Counted from the stretch's first letter, positions 28,432 to 38,823 are shown. The stretch: DNA of 64,000 nucleotides from Thorsellia anophelis DSM 18579 (GCF_900111395.1 NZ_FOHV01000003.1:139862-203861), one strand, 5' to 3'. Made by a program: numbers and translations. The notes: generated from the sequence alone by a model not told the origin.

Positions 28432-29400
28432 TTAACGTGCTAAATTAAAAAGAGATAAACCCTTCATATCCATAAACGTCTGATAAGAGGCTTGTAAAGA
28501 ATTGAGATTCAGCATGTACTCTGAAATTCCTTTAACAGGATCTAAATCTACCATGTCACTTAAACGCTCTTGACCGTTTAAATTTTCCTGTGCACCTAAA
28601 TCATCTAGGTTGGTAAGTTCACGCATAGAAAGCCCCATATCAGTTTGAACTCGTGATGCATTTGATGATGCATTCTGTATTCCACGATTAGCACTATCCA
28701 TTGCTGCAGTAAATGCATCTCTGTCTGCTTGCGTACCTGAATCTAGTGGAACTTTTAGAGCGGCTATTGCTTTATCAAGGGTATCAAAGACACCCCCCAT
28801 ACCCGACGGAGTATCATCTGGCTCTAAAACAGGATTTGCAGGCAACCCTTCAAAGATGTCTGAACCTAAATAAGACACTGCAAGCTCACGAGTTGGATTA
28901 ACTTTTTGAGTCATTGCAGTATCACCACCTTGGTAAGTTACCACACCAGTCACATCATCTTTAACAAACGGCGGTATATCCGTTTTAAAACCGGAAAATA
29001 TAAAGTTACCTAACCCATCTCTTGTATTAGCTAGCCCTAAAAGTTCTTCTTTTAAACCCTCAAGTTGGCTGCTTAGTGTAAGTCTATCTTCATCTGATAT
29101 AGTTGTATTACCTGCATTAACAATAGTAACTTTTATTTCAGCTAAAACACCGTTCACATTCTGTATGACATTTTCAGATAAAGCAATATTTGAGTTCGCA
29201 AAATTACGTGCTGTTTGGTATTGCTCACCTAATCCTAAAGATTGTTTAATTCTAACAGCTTGTGACGCAGCTAGAGCATCATCTGAAGGGTTCACAACTC
29301 GTTTCATGGTTGATAATTTCAACCCAGACGTCAACCACTTTTCATTAGCTGAACCGATTGAATTACTTTGCATTTGATACATCATGCTTGTGCTTATCAT
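28432..29400 (-). CDS. flgL: Flagellar hook-filament junction protein FlgL
   Basis: Hook-associated protein 3, joining hook to filament together with FlgK. Length 322 (E. coli 317). The flagellin-like N-terminal segment (SSGLKLSTMKRVVNPSDDALAASQAVRIKQSL analogue, read here as TSGLKLSTMKRVVNPSDD) and the C-terminal helix with NLNSLQASYQTFMDM are clear. It follows flgK by 31 bp and shares the sigma-28 promoter upstream of flgK. Confidence 0.94.
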   Translation of the reverse strand: MISTSMMYQMQSNSIGSANEKWLTSGLKLSTMKRVVNPSDDALAASQAVRIKQSLGLGEQYQTARNFANSNIALSENVIQNVNGVLAEIKVTIVNAGNTTISDEDRLTLSSQLEGLKEELLGLANTRDGLGNFIFSGFKTDIPPFVKDDVTGVVTYQGGDTAMTQKVNPTRELAVSYLGSDIFEGLPANPVLEPDDTPSGMGGVFDTLDKAIAALKVPLDSGTQADRDAFTAAMDSANRGIQNASSNASRVQTDMGLSMRELTNLDDLGAQENLNGQERLSDMVDLDPVKGISEYMLNLNSLQASYQTFMDMKGLSLFNLAR

Positions 29401-29431
29401 GATAATTTCCTTATTTAATCGCGGCTATTTA

Positions 29432-31087
29432 TTAACGTATTGACAAAATAGCATTAAAAATGGTTGATGCAGTTTTAATTACTTCCGCACTTGCTTGGTA
29501 GTGTTGAACAAATTTCTGTAAGTCAATATACTCTTGATCTTTGTTCACTCCAGATAAATTTTGTTGTTGCATTGTCAATTGATTTACAATATTTTCTTGT
29601 GCTCTAAAATTGACTTCTGCAGAATTAGTTGCGCTCCCTACTGCTCCTACAACTTTTGCATACGCACCGTTGAAAGTTGAAAGACCATTTACAAGAGTCT
29701 GATTCTGCAAATCAAGAAGCAATTTAGCATTCTCATTATCACTCGGGCCACTACCAGCTGTTCCTGCTGCTGCAATCTCTGCTGGATCTCTTATTAAAAG
29801 ATCAAATCCAGTTATCGCATCCATTGTTGGTTTAATTTTAAAATTATCACCTGGTACTAGTTTTGATTCATCATCGATATTAATCTCAATACCTTCGAAT
29901 GCAATTACAACAGGGACTGTACCAGAAACTGTTGGATTTATAACTGTATTATCAGACAAACGCGTAACACGCCATTGACCGACACCAATATAATCAAGCC
30001 TATAGTCAGTTCCTTGCATTTTTGGTGTGTCTATTCGTTCAATTGATTCAATTACTGCTGTGCCATTATTATTGGTATTAGAAAATCCAACAGGCGCACC
30101 AATAGAAAACATATCCTTGCCTGCATTACCTAATAAATCAAAACCTAGTTTATGCTGTTCATTATATTTATCAGCAAATACCATCGCAATTTGATTAATT
30201 TCATTTCTGGTTTTATCTAATGAGTCTCTAAACTGATATAGTCCACCTAGTTCACCAGATTTGATTTGTGACTCAGGTATTTCAATATTTATTCCTGGCC
30301 CTGGTGAATAAGATATAGCCATTCTTGTTGGATCTGAACTAGACCTAATAGCAGAAACCGTATTTGACTGATTTCCTTGTACAAGTGACAATCCGTTTGC
30401 AAATGAAACATTATAAGCGCCATTTTGCTCAGTAACTTGCACACCAACTAATTTATTAAGCTCACTAACTAAAAAATCACGTTGATCTAATAATTGATTT
30501 GGTTCCTGACCTGCAGCAAGACCTCTTGCTTTTGTTATTTCAATATTCAAATTTGCAATTTGAGCTGTATAGGTATTTACCTGTCCTGCAATATCTGAAA
30601 TTGATTCATTTACACCGTCATTTAGTTCTCTTAAATAGTTATCTACAAAACCAAATTGTGAGACCATACTTTCAGCACTACCGATCACCGTTTGGCGTGC
30701 TGCAGAATCAGACGGATTACTCACCATATTTTGAACGTTATTAAAAAACTCTTGAAGACCATCTGAAAGATTATGGCTTGAATTTGCAAGCAAGTTATCT
30801 ATTTGACGTAACTGATTATAAACAGTACTTTGCGTTGAATTGAGTGACTGTGCTGTACGTAGCTGTTTATTCAAAAACTGATCAAATAATCTATCTACAG
30901 ATAAGACTTTAGCTCCATTTCCAATGAACCCTGAAGTAGAACCAGTAGGCCTTTGATCAGCAATAGAAATAATTTGTCTATTGTAACCTGGAGTATTTAG
31001 ATTACTTATATTGTTACTAACTGTATTTAGCCCAAGCTGCGAAACATTGATCCCAGATAGACCAATATTAAGTAAATTACCAGACAT
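29432..31087 (-). CDS. flgK: Flagellar hook-filament junction protein FlgK
   Basis: Hook-associated protein 1, secreted and placed between hook and FlgL. Length 551, typical. The N-terminal rod/hook signature LLNIGLSGINVSQLGLNTV, SNNISNLNTPGYNRQ and the C-terminal VNKDQEYIDLQKFVQHYQASAEVIKTAS form the paired terminal helices shared by axial proteins. The variable middle domain carries the usual extra length. A sigma-28 promoter 46-72 bp upstream separates flgKL from flgB-J. Confidence 0.95.
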   Translation of the reverse strand: MSGNLLNIGLSGINVSQLGLNTVSNNISNLNTPGYNRQIISIADQRPTGSTSGFIGNGAKVLSVDRLFDQFLNKQLRTAQSLNSTQSTVYNQLRQIDNLLANSSHNLSDGLQEFFNNVQNMVSNPSDSAARQTVIGSAESMVSQFGFVDNYLRELNDGVNESISDIAGQVNTYTAQIANLNIEITKARGLAAGQEPNQLLDQRDFLVSELNKLVGVQVTEQNGAYNVSFANGLSLVQGNQSNTVSAIRSSSDPTRMAISYSPGPGINIEIPESQIKSGELGGLYQFRDSLDKTRNEINQIAMVFADKYNEQHKLGFDLLGNAGKDMFSIGAPVGFSNTNNNGTAVIESIERIDTPKMQGTDYRLDYIGVGQWRVTRLSDNTVINPTVSGTVPVVIAFEGIEINIDDESKLVPGDNFKIKPTMDAITGFDLLIRDPAEIAAAGTAGSGPSDNENAKLLLDLQNQTLVNGLSTFNGAYAKVVGAVGSATNSAEVNFRAQENIVNQLTMQQQNLSGVNKDQEYIDLQKFVQHYQASAEVIKTASTIFNAILSIR

Positions 31088-31132
31088 AACGCACCCCTTG
31101 ATAAATTATTTATCTTAAATTTTCTTTAGACC

Positions 31133-31159
31133 TAATCGGCAGTTGTTTATTTTTCTTTA
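31133..31159 (-). promoter_or_regulatory. Sigma-28 (FliA) promoter of flgKL
   Basis: TAAAGAAA, an 11-base spacer, then GCCGATTA on the minus strand. Both boxes and spacing match the FliA consensus; the site lies 46 bp upstream of the flgK ATG. Confidence 0.88.
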
Positions 31160-31263
31160 GTTTTGCTCGGCGTTAAAAACATCCTTGCCACGCCCCACAC
31201 CTATTAATTATTATATTAGTACATTATTTGTCTCTTACCGTCCTTAGTTTTATCTCCATTTTA

Positions 31264-32301
31264 TTAGATTTTTAATTGATTCATTGCATTATATTGATTA
31301 GCTGTTTTTGATGACTCGCTTTTAAACTGTTTGATAATCGTTATTAACTTATTAGCATATTTAGGATCTGTTGCATAACCTGCTCGTTGAATTTCAATTG
31401 CTGCCTGCTCTGCATTAGGTGCAGTTAATACAGATTGATATCTTGGATTCTTAGTTAATAAATCAACATAATCTGACAAAGCATGTTGATAGTCATTATA
31501 TACCCTAAATTTAGCTCTTACTTTAGTGTAAGCCCCATCAATAAATTCTGTTGTAACAATTTCGGTTACCTTACCCTTCCAGCTTTTACCAGCTTTAATA
31601 CCAAACAGATTATGACTTGTTTCACCTGTTGCAGTTTTAATTTCACTTTTCCCCCATCCAGATTCAAGTGCGGCTTGCGCAAGAATTAGGTGCGGATGTA
31701 TTCCAGTATCTTTACTCGCTAGGTGAGCAGGTCCTGATAATTTATTCATAAAATCTTTAGCGCCAGCGAATAAAGATTTTACTTTATTTCCAGCAATTTC
31801 AGGGATATTACCTACAAATGCGTTTGCACTTTGCTTTGCAAGTTTAATTGCATCAAAATTACTGTTAGAATTAATTAAACCTGTTAGTGAAGCAGGCTTA
31901 ATGGATGCTGGCATGCTATCGTTAGTTAAAAGTCGAGTAACATCATCTAAAGCGAGCCCACCATTCATTTCTGATGATAATGATTTTAAAGCCTCTGGAC
32001 TTTGAGCACTTTCAATATGAGCCATAAGCTCATCTGCAAAACCAATGCCATTCTTTGCTAATTCTTGAGAAAGTTGTTGATCATATAACGAATAATAAAG
32101 CTCAGTCTGGTTACTATTAAATAGACTATCTTTATCAACTGCTGAACGCATACTTTTAAGCATCATTTGCAAAAAAAGACCTTCAACTTGATTTGCAACT
32201 TCTCTTAAATGCCCATTCCCATTTTTACTAACAGCAGTTTTCAGGCTATTTAGACCATTTGCATCAAATGCAAAAGCGCCAATATTAACAGGAGAATCCA
32301 T
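31264..32301 (-). CDS. flgJ: Flagellar rod assembly protein / peptidoglycan hydrolase
   Basis: Periplasmic rod-capping muramidase that opens the peptidoglycan for the rod. Length 345. The N-terminal rod-binding domain (about 30-120) includes VEGLFLQMMLKSMRSAV; the C-terminal glucosaminidase-type domain (about 180-335) includes the catalytic Glu in AQAALESGWGKSEI and NLFGIKAG. Its ATG shares one base with the flgI stop (TAATG), implying coupling. It ends the flgB-J transcript; flgK has its own promoter. Confidence 0.94.
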   Translation of the reverse strand: MDSPVNIGAFAFDANGLNSLKTAVSKNGNGHLREVANQVEGLFLQMMLKSMRSAVDKDSLFNSNQTELYYSLYDQQLSQELAKNGIGFADELMAHIESAQSPEALKSLSSEMNGGLALDDVTRLLTNDSMPASIKPASLTGLINSNSNFDAIKLAKQSANAFVGNIPEIAGNKVKSLFAGAKDFMNKLSGPAHLASKDTGIHPHLILAQAALESGWGKSEIKTATGETSHNLFGIKAGKSWKGKVTEIVTTEFIDGAYTKVRAKFRVYNDYQHALSDYVDLLTKNPRYQSVLTAPNAEQAAIEIQRAGYATDPKYANKLITIIKQFKSESSKTANQYNAMNQLKI

Positions 32302-33407
32302 TAAATTATCTCCAAATCAGCACGTAAACATCCTGCACTTTTCATTGCTTGTAAGATTGCCATTAAATCATTTGGTGTTGCACCAAGAGAATTTAATGCT
32401 CTTATAACGTTATTTAAGTTAGCGCTTGAATCAACTTTTTGAATTGCACCACCACTTTGACGAACTGATACTTGAGTATTATCTGTAACAACTGCTTGCC
32501 CACCTGCTAGAGGTGCATTAGGTTGATTCACTTCTTGCTGTTGATTTACTTCTACAGTAAGGCTACCTTGGGCAATTGCGCATGAATCTAACGTCACTTC
32601 TCTATTCATTGCAACCGATCCTGTTCTTGAATTCAGTACAACTTTGGCATTAATTGGCCCTATATTAATATTTAAATTTTCAATATCTGCAATAAATCTT
32701 GATTGATTTGCTGTTCCCGTAGGTAACTCGACTTGTACAGTTCTTGAATCAATTGCAGTTGCTAAACCACCTCTTCCACTGCGATTAATAGCATTACTGA
32801 TTTGCTGTGCCAAACTAAAATCATCATTTTTTAGATAAAGATTCAGTGTGCTATTAGAACCAAATGAAGAAGGTAATTCACGTTCAACCGTAGCACCATC
32901 AGTTATAATACCACCTGATTGCTGATTAACTTGGACACTTGAACCACCGCCAGAAGCTGATGCACCACTTACGATAATATTACCTTGTGCTATAGCATAA
33001 ACTTGATTATCAGTTCCTTTAAGAGGCGTCATAAGTAACGTTCCACCTCTTAAACTTTTAGCATTACCTAAAGAAGAAACCACTACATCTACTTTTTGCC
33101 CCGACCTAGAAAATGCAGGTAAATTTGATGTCACTATAACAGCGGCAACATTTTTTAACTGCATATTTGTACCTGGCGGTATCGTCACTCCTAACTGTGA
33201 AAGCATATTGCTCAGACTCTGAGTAGTAAAAGGAGTTTGTGAGGTTTGGTCACCAGTACCATCTAACCCTACAACTAATCCGTAACCAACAAGTGCATTA
33301 TCTCTTACCCCTTCAATAGTCACTAAATCCCTAATTCTTTCAGCTGAACTGAGTTGGGAAAAGCATACAGCAATAACAAATAATGCAATTTTTAAAGATT
33401 TCAACAT
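32301..33407 (-). CDS. flgI: Flagellar P-ring protein
   Basis: Forms the periplasmic P ring around the rod in peptidoglycan. The 368-residue precursor matches the family (365 in E. coli). A Sec signal peptide ([22 protein letters not shown]) precedes [26 protein letters not shown]-type conserved sequence. The ATG at 33407 gives a sensible signal peptide; an in-frame ATG at 33437 lies inside flgH and is rejected. GGAT six bases upstream is a modest ribosome-binding site, consistent with coupling to flgH, whose stop lies 13 bp earlier. Confidence 0.94.
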   Translation of the reverse strand: MLKSLKIALFVIAVCFSQLSSAERIRDLVTIEGVRDNALVGYGLVVGLDGTGDQTSQTPFTTQSLSNMLSQLGVTIPPGTNMQLKNVAAVIVTSNLPAFSRSGQKVDVVVSSLGNAKSLRGGTLLMTPLKGTDNQVYAIAQGNIIVSGASASGGGSSVQVNQQSGGIITDGATVERELPSSFGSNSTLNLYLKNDDFSLAQQISNAINRSGRGGLATAIDSRTVQVELPTGTANQSRFIADIENLNINIGPINAKVVLNSRTGSVAMNREVTLDSCAIAQGSLTVEVNQQQEVNQPNAPLAGGQAVVTDNTQVSVRQSGGAIQKVDSSANLNNVIRALNSLGATPNDLMAILQAMKSAGCLRADLEII

Positions 33408-33420
33408 AAATAATCCATAA

Positions 33421-34125
33421 TTAGAAAGGTGATACATTTAAGAAGAAGCGTTGTAACCACCCCATGGTTTGGGCTTCATTAATATAACCATCACCAAAAT
33501 ACTCAATTCTTGCATCTGCCACTTGAGTTGAATTAACCGCATTTGCACCAGAAATAGTTCTTGGATTGACTACACCAGAGAATCGAATAAACTCTGTTCC
33601 TTGATTGATAGCAATTTGTTTTTCACCAACAACCATCAAATTACCATTTGGCAGAACCTGGTCTACAACCACTGTAATCGTACCATTAAAACGATTATTA
33701 GCATTTGCACCACCCTTTCCACCAAAATCACTTTCACCATCCATATCGAAGTCTACTCGTGCGTTACCAAATAATCCTTCTAACAATCTAGGTGTCGTTG
33801 CTGCAGTAAAATTTGCTGACCCATTTCTTGAAGCATTAGCAGAAGAATTTTTACTTGCACTAACGTTTTCTTGTAAATTAATTGTAAGAGTATCACCTAT
33901 ATTCCGAGGCCTTGCATCTTCAAACAGAGGTTGATAACCATAATTCATTGGCATAGCTGTTTGGAAAATAGAGCCATTTGGTGAAGGTGCAGGTGCAGGT
34001 AAAGGCGCAGCCGTTGTAGGTCGTTCAACTAATGATTTTCTTGGTATTTGAGCACAAGCACTGAGCAGCATAGCAGCAGTGCTTATTATCAAAAGTGTTA
34101 ACTTATTACGTGTAATATTATTCAT
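33421..34125 (-). CDS. flgH: Flagellar L-ring lipoprotein
   Basis: Outer-membrane ring protein, 234 residues. The N terminus is a lipoprotein signal with lipobox LSAC (Cys24), so the mature protein is lipid-anchored. Conserved blocks [42 protein letters not shown] and the end [29 protein letters not shown] are clear. A proline/alanine-rich spacer follows the lipobox. It lies between flgG and flgI in the standard order. Confidence 0.95.
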   Translation of the reverse strand: MNNITRNKLTLLIISTAAMLLSACAQIPRKSLVERPTTAAPLPAPAPSPNGSIFQTAMPMNYGYQPLFEDARPRNIGDTLTINLQENVSASKNSSANASRNGSANFTAATTPRLLEGLFGNARVDFDMDGESDFGGKGGANANNRFNGTITVVVDQVLPNGNLMVVGEKQIAINQGTEFIRFSGVVNPRTISGANAVNSTQVADARIEYFGDGYINEAQTMGWLQRFFLNVSPF

Positions 34126-34168
34126 CTTGTTTCTTAAGTTGATAACTATTAAGAGCTAACTAAACAGC

Positions 34169-34954
34169 TTAAAGTTGAGTTAATCTGGCTAACATTTGAT
34201 CGGATGTAGAAACAGCTTTACTATTAATCTCATAAGCACGTTGAGTTTGAATCATCGTCACTAATTCTTCAGCCACATTAACATTTGAAGTTTCAACATA
34301 TCCTTGATATAGGACACCTGCGCCATTAAGGCCAGGAGCAGATTCATTCGGAGCACCAGAACTTGCTGTTTCTAAATACAAATTTTCACCAATACTTTCA
34401 AGACCTGTTTCACTTACAAATGTAGTTAAAGTAATTTGTCCAACTTGCTGCGGTTGTGCTTGCCCTGCAAGACTAACCGACACTGTACCATCACGCCCTA
34501 CAGTAATACTAATTGCATCATCAGGGATAGTGATAGCTGGCTGAATTGGAAAACCACTAGCTGTTACCAATTGACCACTTTGTCCATCTTTTTGAAATGC
34601 ACCATCGCGGGTATAAGCAATCGTGCCATCTGGCATTTGGACAGAGAAGAAACCTTTACCACTTATGGCGACATCTTTAGAATTTTCAGTTAATGAAAGG
34701 TTACCTTGTGTATGGATTCTCTGAGTAGCAACAGGGCGAGTACCTGTACCGATTTGCAATCCAGATGGAATAGTTGTTTGTTCTGAAGATTGTGCGCCTG
34801 GTTGACGAATAGTTTGGTAAAGAAGATCTTCAAAAACAGCCCGTTGATGCTTGTAGCCATTTGTGCTGACGTTTGCGAGGTTATTCGCAATCACGTCCAT
34901 ATTCATTTGCTGTGCATTAAGTCCTGTTTTTGCAATCCAAAGGGATTTCATCAT
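34169..34954 (-). CDS. flgG: Flagellar distal rod protein
   Basis: Axial protein forming the distal rod. About 261 residues, with near-continuous resemblance to E. coli Flg[32 protein letters not shown] and the C-terminal [24 protein letters not shown] place the start at the ATG at 34954 (GAGG ten bases upstream); the next codon is also ATG and either could be used. Extension to 34981 is unsupported. Confidence 0.95.
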   Translation of the reverse strand: MMKSLWIAKTGLNAQQMNMDVIANNLANVSTNGYKHQRAVFEDLLYQTIRQPGAQSSEQTTIPSGLQIGTGTRPVATQRIHTQGNLSLTENSKDVAISGKGFFSVQMPDGTIAYTRDGAFQKDGQSGQLVTASGFPIQPAITIPDDAISITVGRDGTVSVSLAGQAQPQQVGQITLTTFVSETGLESIGENLYLETASSGAPNESAPGLNGAGVLYQGYVETSNVNVAEELVTMIQTQRAYEINSKAVSTSDQMLARLTQL

Positions 34955-35025
34955 AATTCTTATTCCTCTAATATGTACCAATTATTTTTTGGTTTATAAT
35001 TCAGTTTAGCGACTTTTTAAACTTA

Positions 35026-35775
35026 TTAGCCTGTAAAATTCAGTAGTTGATTTGCTCGTTGTTCATTTTCATTAACACTAGTAATGACTTTCATTTGTAA
35101 TTCAAATCGCCTTTGGTGATTAATCATTTCGACCATTGCATCCGTCGCTTTAACATTACTCATTTCTAATACACCTGAGAACATTCTTACTTCTGCATTA
35201 TTAGGTAACACATTACCTAATCCTGAATTTGGATTGGGTCTAAACAGGCCATCATCACTTCTAACCATTTGATCATTAGTTGCTTGAACTTTTTTTAGAA
35301 CCCCAATTGGTGCAATGGTATTAGGTGACCCACCAGCGTCTAGCGAAGAAATTGTACCATCTGCTGCAATTGAAAGCTGTGCATTAGGCGGGACTTCAAT
35401 CGGTCCACCATCACCTAACACTAAATTATCATTTATCATTAACTGATTATTTTCATTAATAACAATACGTCCATTACGAGTATATGCTTCACCTGAAGGA
35501 GTCTGCACTGCTAGATAACCGTCTTCTTCAACCGCGACATCTAACGCATTTCCTGTGTAATTGAATACACCAGCAGTACCATCAAAGCCGGGAGTTGTTG
35601 CTGTTACTAATGTGCGAGTATCAATTGATTCACCAATTACAGGGACATGACGAAGGGCTGCTAATTGAGCTTTAAATCCTGGTGTCGAAATATTTGACAG
35701 ATTATTAGCTGTTATTGCTTGCATTTCCATTGATTGTTTTGCGCCGCCCATAGCGGTATATATCGCTCTATCCAT
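35026..35775 (-). CDS. flgF: Flagellar proximal rod protein FlgF
   Basis: Proximal rod component of 249 residues (251 in E. coli). It starts MDRAIYTAMGGAKQSMEMQ, carries the conserved SNISTPGFKAQLAALRHVP segment and ends with MVEMINHQRRFELQMKVITSV, the paired terminal helices of rod proteins. A strong stem-loop separates it from flgE, so its transcript level may differ from that of the hook gene. Confidence 0.95.
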   Translation of the reverse strand: MDRAIYTAMGGAKQSMEMQAITANNLSNISTPGFKAQLAALRHVPVIGESIDTRTLVTATTPGFDGTAGVFNYTGNALDVAVEEDGYLAVQTPSGEAYTRNGRIVINENNQLMINDNLVLGDGGPIEVPPNAQLSIAADGTISSLDAGGSPNTIAPIGVLKKVQATNDQMVRSDDGLFRPNPNSGLGNVLPNNAEVRMFSGVLEMSNVKATDAMVEMINHQRRFELQMKVITSVNENEQRANQLLNFTG

Positions 35776-35820
35776 CTGTACAATTCACCTATTTGAAACT
35801 CATCATACTTAATTTAAACT

Positions 35821-35858
35821 TTTAAGCTAGATAGGACGTTCCCCTAGTCTAGCTTAAA
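35821..35858 (-). other. Strong intercistronic stem-loop between flgE and flgF
   Basis: Arms TTTAAGCTAGATAGG (35821-35835) and CCTAGTCTAGCTTAAA (35843-35858) pair over 15 positions with a single bulged base, closing a 7-base loop. It starts about 25 bp after the flgE stop on the minus strand. The sequence that follows (AGTTTAAATT) is AU-rich but not a clean U-tract, so partial termination or 3'-end protection of the flgE message is likelier than full stop. Confidence 0.78.
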
Positions 35859-35882
35859 CAATAACAAATTATACTAAAACAA

Positions 35883-37136
35883 TTATCTCAAGTTAACTAA
35901 TGTACCAAGAATCTGATCCTGAGTTTTAATTGTTTGCGCATTTGCTTGATAGTTACGCTGAGCAACTATCATATTAACTAATTCAAGACCTTGATCGACA
36001 TTTGAAGATTCAAGTGCTCCACTTGTTAGCAAGCCGAAATTACCTGTATTTGCGATACCAATACGTGATTGTCCTGAATTACGTGTTTCAGTCCAAACGT
36101 TATTACCTTCAGGTTGTAAACCTTCAGGGTTAGCAAAGTTAGCTAAAACGATTTGAGCTAAAAGCTGGCGCTGTTGATTTGAATATAGTCCTTCAACTGT
36201 ACCATCATCATTGATTTGAAAACCAACAAATTCACCTGGTGCATAACCATTTTGGAAATTATCAGAAACTGAGTTTGCCGCCAAATTTTGTTGAGTACTA
36301 TTAGAAAAATCCACTTCAAAATCCGCAGAAGGTGCACCATTAAGGGCTTCATAAGTCATATTAATTAAAGGAGGGTTACTTGCTCCATCTATAGAAACAA
36401 TATCACCATTTGTATCAAATACTATTGGAATACCAGGCCCTGTAGCTGAAGGTTGTATAGGTGCACCAGGAGCTGGTAAAGCCGGAATACTGCCATCTTG
36501 ATAATACATATCCCAATTATTGTCTGCAGTTTTCACAAAATATAAGTTCATATTATGTGGATTACCTAGCGAATCAAAAACAGTCGTTGATGTAACCCAA
36601 TTGAAAGAATCCGAGTCCCCTGGACTGAATGGGGAATTTTTCGGAATTTGGCTATTTGAAGTTAAATTAATTTGCATATTGGCTTTAGTAGTTGCACTAG
36701 CAGGTATAATTCCCTCAGGTATTGTAATAGGTACTGGATTTGCGCCTTGCTGAATAGTCGGTGGTGTTCCTGCAACTGGGTAGCCAGTCAGTTTATAACC
36801 TTCAGTACTAGTAATAGAACGGTCTGGCTGTAATAAGAATTGACCATTACGTGCATAATAAATCGTACCATTTGATGCTTCTAAACGGAAAAAACCATTG
36901 CCACTGATAGCGACATCTAGTCCACGATCTGTTGTCGTTGTACCACCACTATTAAAGTTTTGGATAACATTTGAAACCCTAACACCTACCCCAACTTTTG
37001 AGCCTGCAAACATATCTGCAAACGCCATTGACCCTGCTTTAAATCCAACAGTTGCACTATTTGCAATATTATTACCTATTACATCAAGGTTTTGTGATGC
37101 TGCTTTTAGTCCGCTTAATGCTTGTGAAAATGCCAT
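35883..37136 (-). CDS. flgE: Flagellar hook protein
   Basis: Hook subunit, present in about 120 copies per flagellum. Length 417 (E. coli 402). The N-terminal FSQALSGLKAASQNLDVIGNNIANSATVGFK and C-terminal VDQGLELVNMIVAQRNYQANAQTIKTQDQ are the core helices; the middle carries the variable outer domains, with a proline-rich stretch around GSIPALPAPGAPIQPSATGPG. Located between flgD and flgF, with stem-loops on both sides. Confidence 0.96.
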   Translation of the reverse strand: MAFSQALSGLKAASQNLDVIGNNIANSATVGFKAGSMAFADMFAGSKVGVGVRVSNVIQNFNSGGTTTTDRGLDVAISGNGFFRLEASNGTIYYARNGQFLLQPDRSITSTEGYKLTGYPVAGTPPTIQQGANPVPITIPEGIIPASATTKANMQINLTSNSQIPKNSPFSPGDSDSFNWVTSTTVFDSLGNPHNMNLYFVKTADNNWDMYYQDGSIPALPAPGAPIQPSATGPGIPIVFDTNGDIVSIDGASNPPLINMTYEALNGAPSADFEVDFSNSTQQNLAANSVSDNFQNGYAPGEFVGFQINDDGTVEGLYSNQQRQLLAQIVLANFANPEGLQPEGNNVWTETRNSGQSRIGIANTGNFGLLTSGALESSNVDQGLELVNMIVAQRNYQANAQTIKTQDQILGTLVNLR

Positions 37137-37195
37137 AAACTACTCCTAATAATTAGAAATTAAAAGCCACCTATTCTTTACCATCACTTTTAGAT

Positions 37196-37219
37196 TGGAA
37201 AAGTTTGGATAGTTTTCCA
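37196..37219 (-). other. Short stem-loop between flgD and flgE
   Basis: TGGAAAA and TTTTCCA form a 7-bp inverted repeat around a 10-base loop, within the 120-bp flgD-flgE gap. No clear U-tract follows in the minus direction. Possible mRNA processing or stability element. Confidence 0.4.
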
Positions 37220-37256
37220 TGGTAGCTTAATTAAATTTTTATGTGTAAGACCTTTG

Positions 37257-37949
37257 TTAAAGAACTTGCCTAACTTCATTAAAGCTAACTTCGCCCAATA
37301 AACCTAAATCCAGCATGGTTTGCCCAGGGCCCCTTATCACGCCAAATACTCGCGAAGAGAATAAAGGAGTACTTTTTACTTTATCATCACCACTCGTGGC
37401 TGCTAATGTGAAGGTGTACGCTCCGTTTGGAGCAAACGAACCGTCTTCTAGTTTACCATCCCATACGAATGAATTCATTCCTGCTGGTACATCATCAAGT
37501 TCAACAGTACCAACCACCGCTCCTGATGCATTATTAATTGTTATGACGACTTTTTCAGCTGAACTAGCTAGTTCAAACCCAATTGGTGAAGTTAATGTAT
37601 TTTCTTCTTCATCCTTCCCGACAATTAATTTATTACCTGGAACTAGAACAGTTCTTCCAATCAAGTTTGTAGCACTAAGTGCCTGCCCTTCCTCTAACTG
37701 GCCAGCTAATTTTCCTGTTGACTCATTTAACCTTTCAATCCCAGTTACGGTTTGAATCTGAGCTAACTGGCTAGTCATTTGATTATTATCCATTGGATTT
37801 GTTGGATCTTGGTTTTGCAGCTGCGCAATCAACAAAGTTAAAAACCTATTTTCTAGACTAGCAGCATCAGTACCGCTCATGTCATTTTTTTTATTATTCA
37901 AGGCTGTCGCAGCTGGGTCATAAAAAGATGTTACTGGTGGTACGGCCAT
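37257..37949 (-). CDS. flgD: Flagellar hook assembly scaffold
   Basis: Hook-capping protein needed for FlgE polymerisation and discarded afterwards. Length 230 (E. coli 231). The N-terminal export/cap segment contains ENRFLTLLIAQLQNQDPTNPMDNNQMTSQLAQI, a FlgD hallmark; the C-terminal part has the FlgD Ig-like/tudor fold with VWDGKLEDGSFAPNGAYTF. It follows flgC by 45 bp, a gap occupied by a small stem-loop. Confidence 0.95.
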   Translation of the reverse strand: MAVPPVTSFYDPAATALNNKKNDMSGTDAASLENRFLTLLIAQLQNQDPTNPMDNNQMTSQLAQIQTVTGIERLNESTGKLAGQLEEGQALSATNLIGRTVLVPGNKLIVGKDEEENTLTSPIGFELASSAEKVVITINNASGAVVGTVELDDVPAGMNSFVWDGKLEDGSFAPNGAYTFTLAATSGDDKVKSTPLFSSRVFGVIRGPGQTMLDLGLLGEVSFNEVRQVL

Positions 37950-37975
37950 ATACTTTCCTTTTTATATGTAATTAG

Positions 37976-38000
37976 CAATAAGTTAAACATCAACTTATTG
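37976..38000 (-). other. Stem-loop overlapping the flgC stop codon
   Basis: CAATAAGTT and AACTTATTG form a perfect 9-bp inverted repeat with a 7-base loop; one arm includes the flgC stop codon. It lies in the flgC-flgD junction. AT-rich, so moderately stable at best. Confidence 0.45.
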
Positions 38001-38399
38001 TCCTATTGTTAATGTCTTAAGCATCATACCTTTAACGGTATTTAACACCTCAACATTTGCTTGATAACTTCTTGATGCTGCGATAGTATTAACCATCTCA
38101 GCCACAGGGTCTACGTTAGGCATTCTGACATATCCATTCCCATCAGCCAAAGGATTTCCTGGTTCATAAACCATTTTGAACGGGGAAGGATCTTCAACAA
38201 TTTGCTCAACCTTAACACCACCAATAGCCTGTCCTGGTTGATTATTAACTTTAAACAACACTTGCTTAGCTCTGTATGGTTGCCCATCAGCCCCTACCGC
38301 GCTATCAGCATTAGCCATATTACTCGCAGCAACATTCAATCTTTGAGATTGAGCTCGCATTGCTGATCCAGAAATATCCATGATACTTAATAAAGACAT
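37995..38399 (-). CDS. flgC: Flagellar proximal rod protein FlgC
   Basis: Rod component of 134 residues (134 in E. coli). Starts [32 protein letters not shown] and ends [32 protein letters not shown], the standard axial-protein termini, with [13 protein letters not shown] before the C-terminal helix. It follows flgB by 7 bp. Confidence 0.96.
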   Translation of the reverse strand: MSLLSIMDISGSAMRAQSQRLNVAASNMANADSAVGADGQPYRAKQVLFKVNNQPGQAIGGVKVEQIVEDPSPFKMVYEPGNPLADGNGYVRMPNVDPVAEMVNTIAASRSYQANVEVLNTVKGMMLKTLTIGQ

Positions 38400-38406
38400 A
38401 ATTCAC

Positions 38407-38823
38407 CTATTGTTGGATAACAGAAAGAAGACTTTTAAGTCTCCCACCTAAAAAGGTAATACTTGCTTGATATCTAAAACTATTATCAGCAAAATTGATA
38501 CGTTCTCTATCCATGTCAACAGTATTACCATCTGCCGAAGGTTGATCTGGGGTACGATAAAGAAGATCTAAACCACCATTTGCAGGTATGATTGCTTTAC
38601 CATTAATGTGTTGTTTAGAAGTAGTTGCGAGTGATATAGAGGTCGGACCGATACGTTTGCCAGACATCGCTTTTTGCAATTGAGAACTAAAGTCTATATC
38701 TCTAGCTTGATATCCTGGCGTATCGGCATTGGCGATATTAGAGGCTAAAACTTCTTGTCGTAGTCCTCTAACTTTAAGTGCTTGCTGATGAATATTCAGC
38801 GAAGCGTCTAATTTATCTAGCAT
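38407..38823 (-). CDS. flgB: Flagellar proximal rod protein FlgB
   Basis: First rod subunit and first gene of the minus-strand flgBCDEFGHIJ operon. Length 138 (E. coli 138). Contains QEVLASNIANADTPGYQARDIDF near the N terminus and VDMDRERINFADNSFRYQASITFLGGRLKSLLSVIQ at the C terminus. Transcribed divergently from flgA across a 421-bp region, which should hold the FlhDC-controlled promoter. Confidence 0.96.
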   Translation of the reverse strand: MLDKLDASLNIHQQALKVRGLRQEVLASNIANADTPGYQARDIDFSSQLQKAMSGKRIGPTSISLATTSKQHINGKAIIPANGGLDLLYRTPDQPSADGNTVDMDRERINFADNSFRYQASITFLGGRLKSLLSVIQQ

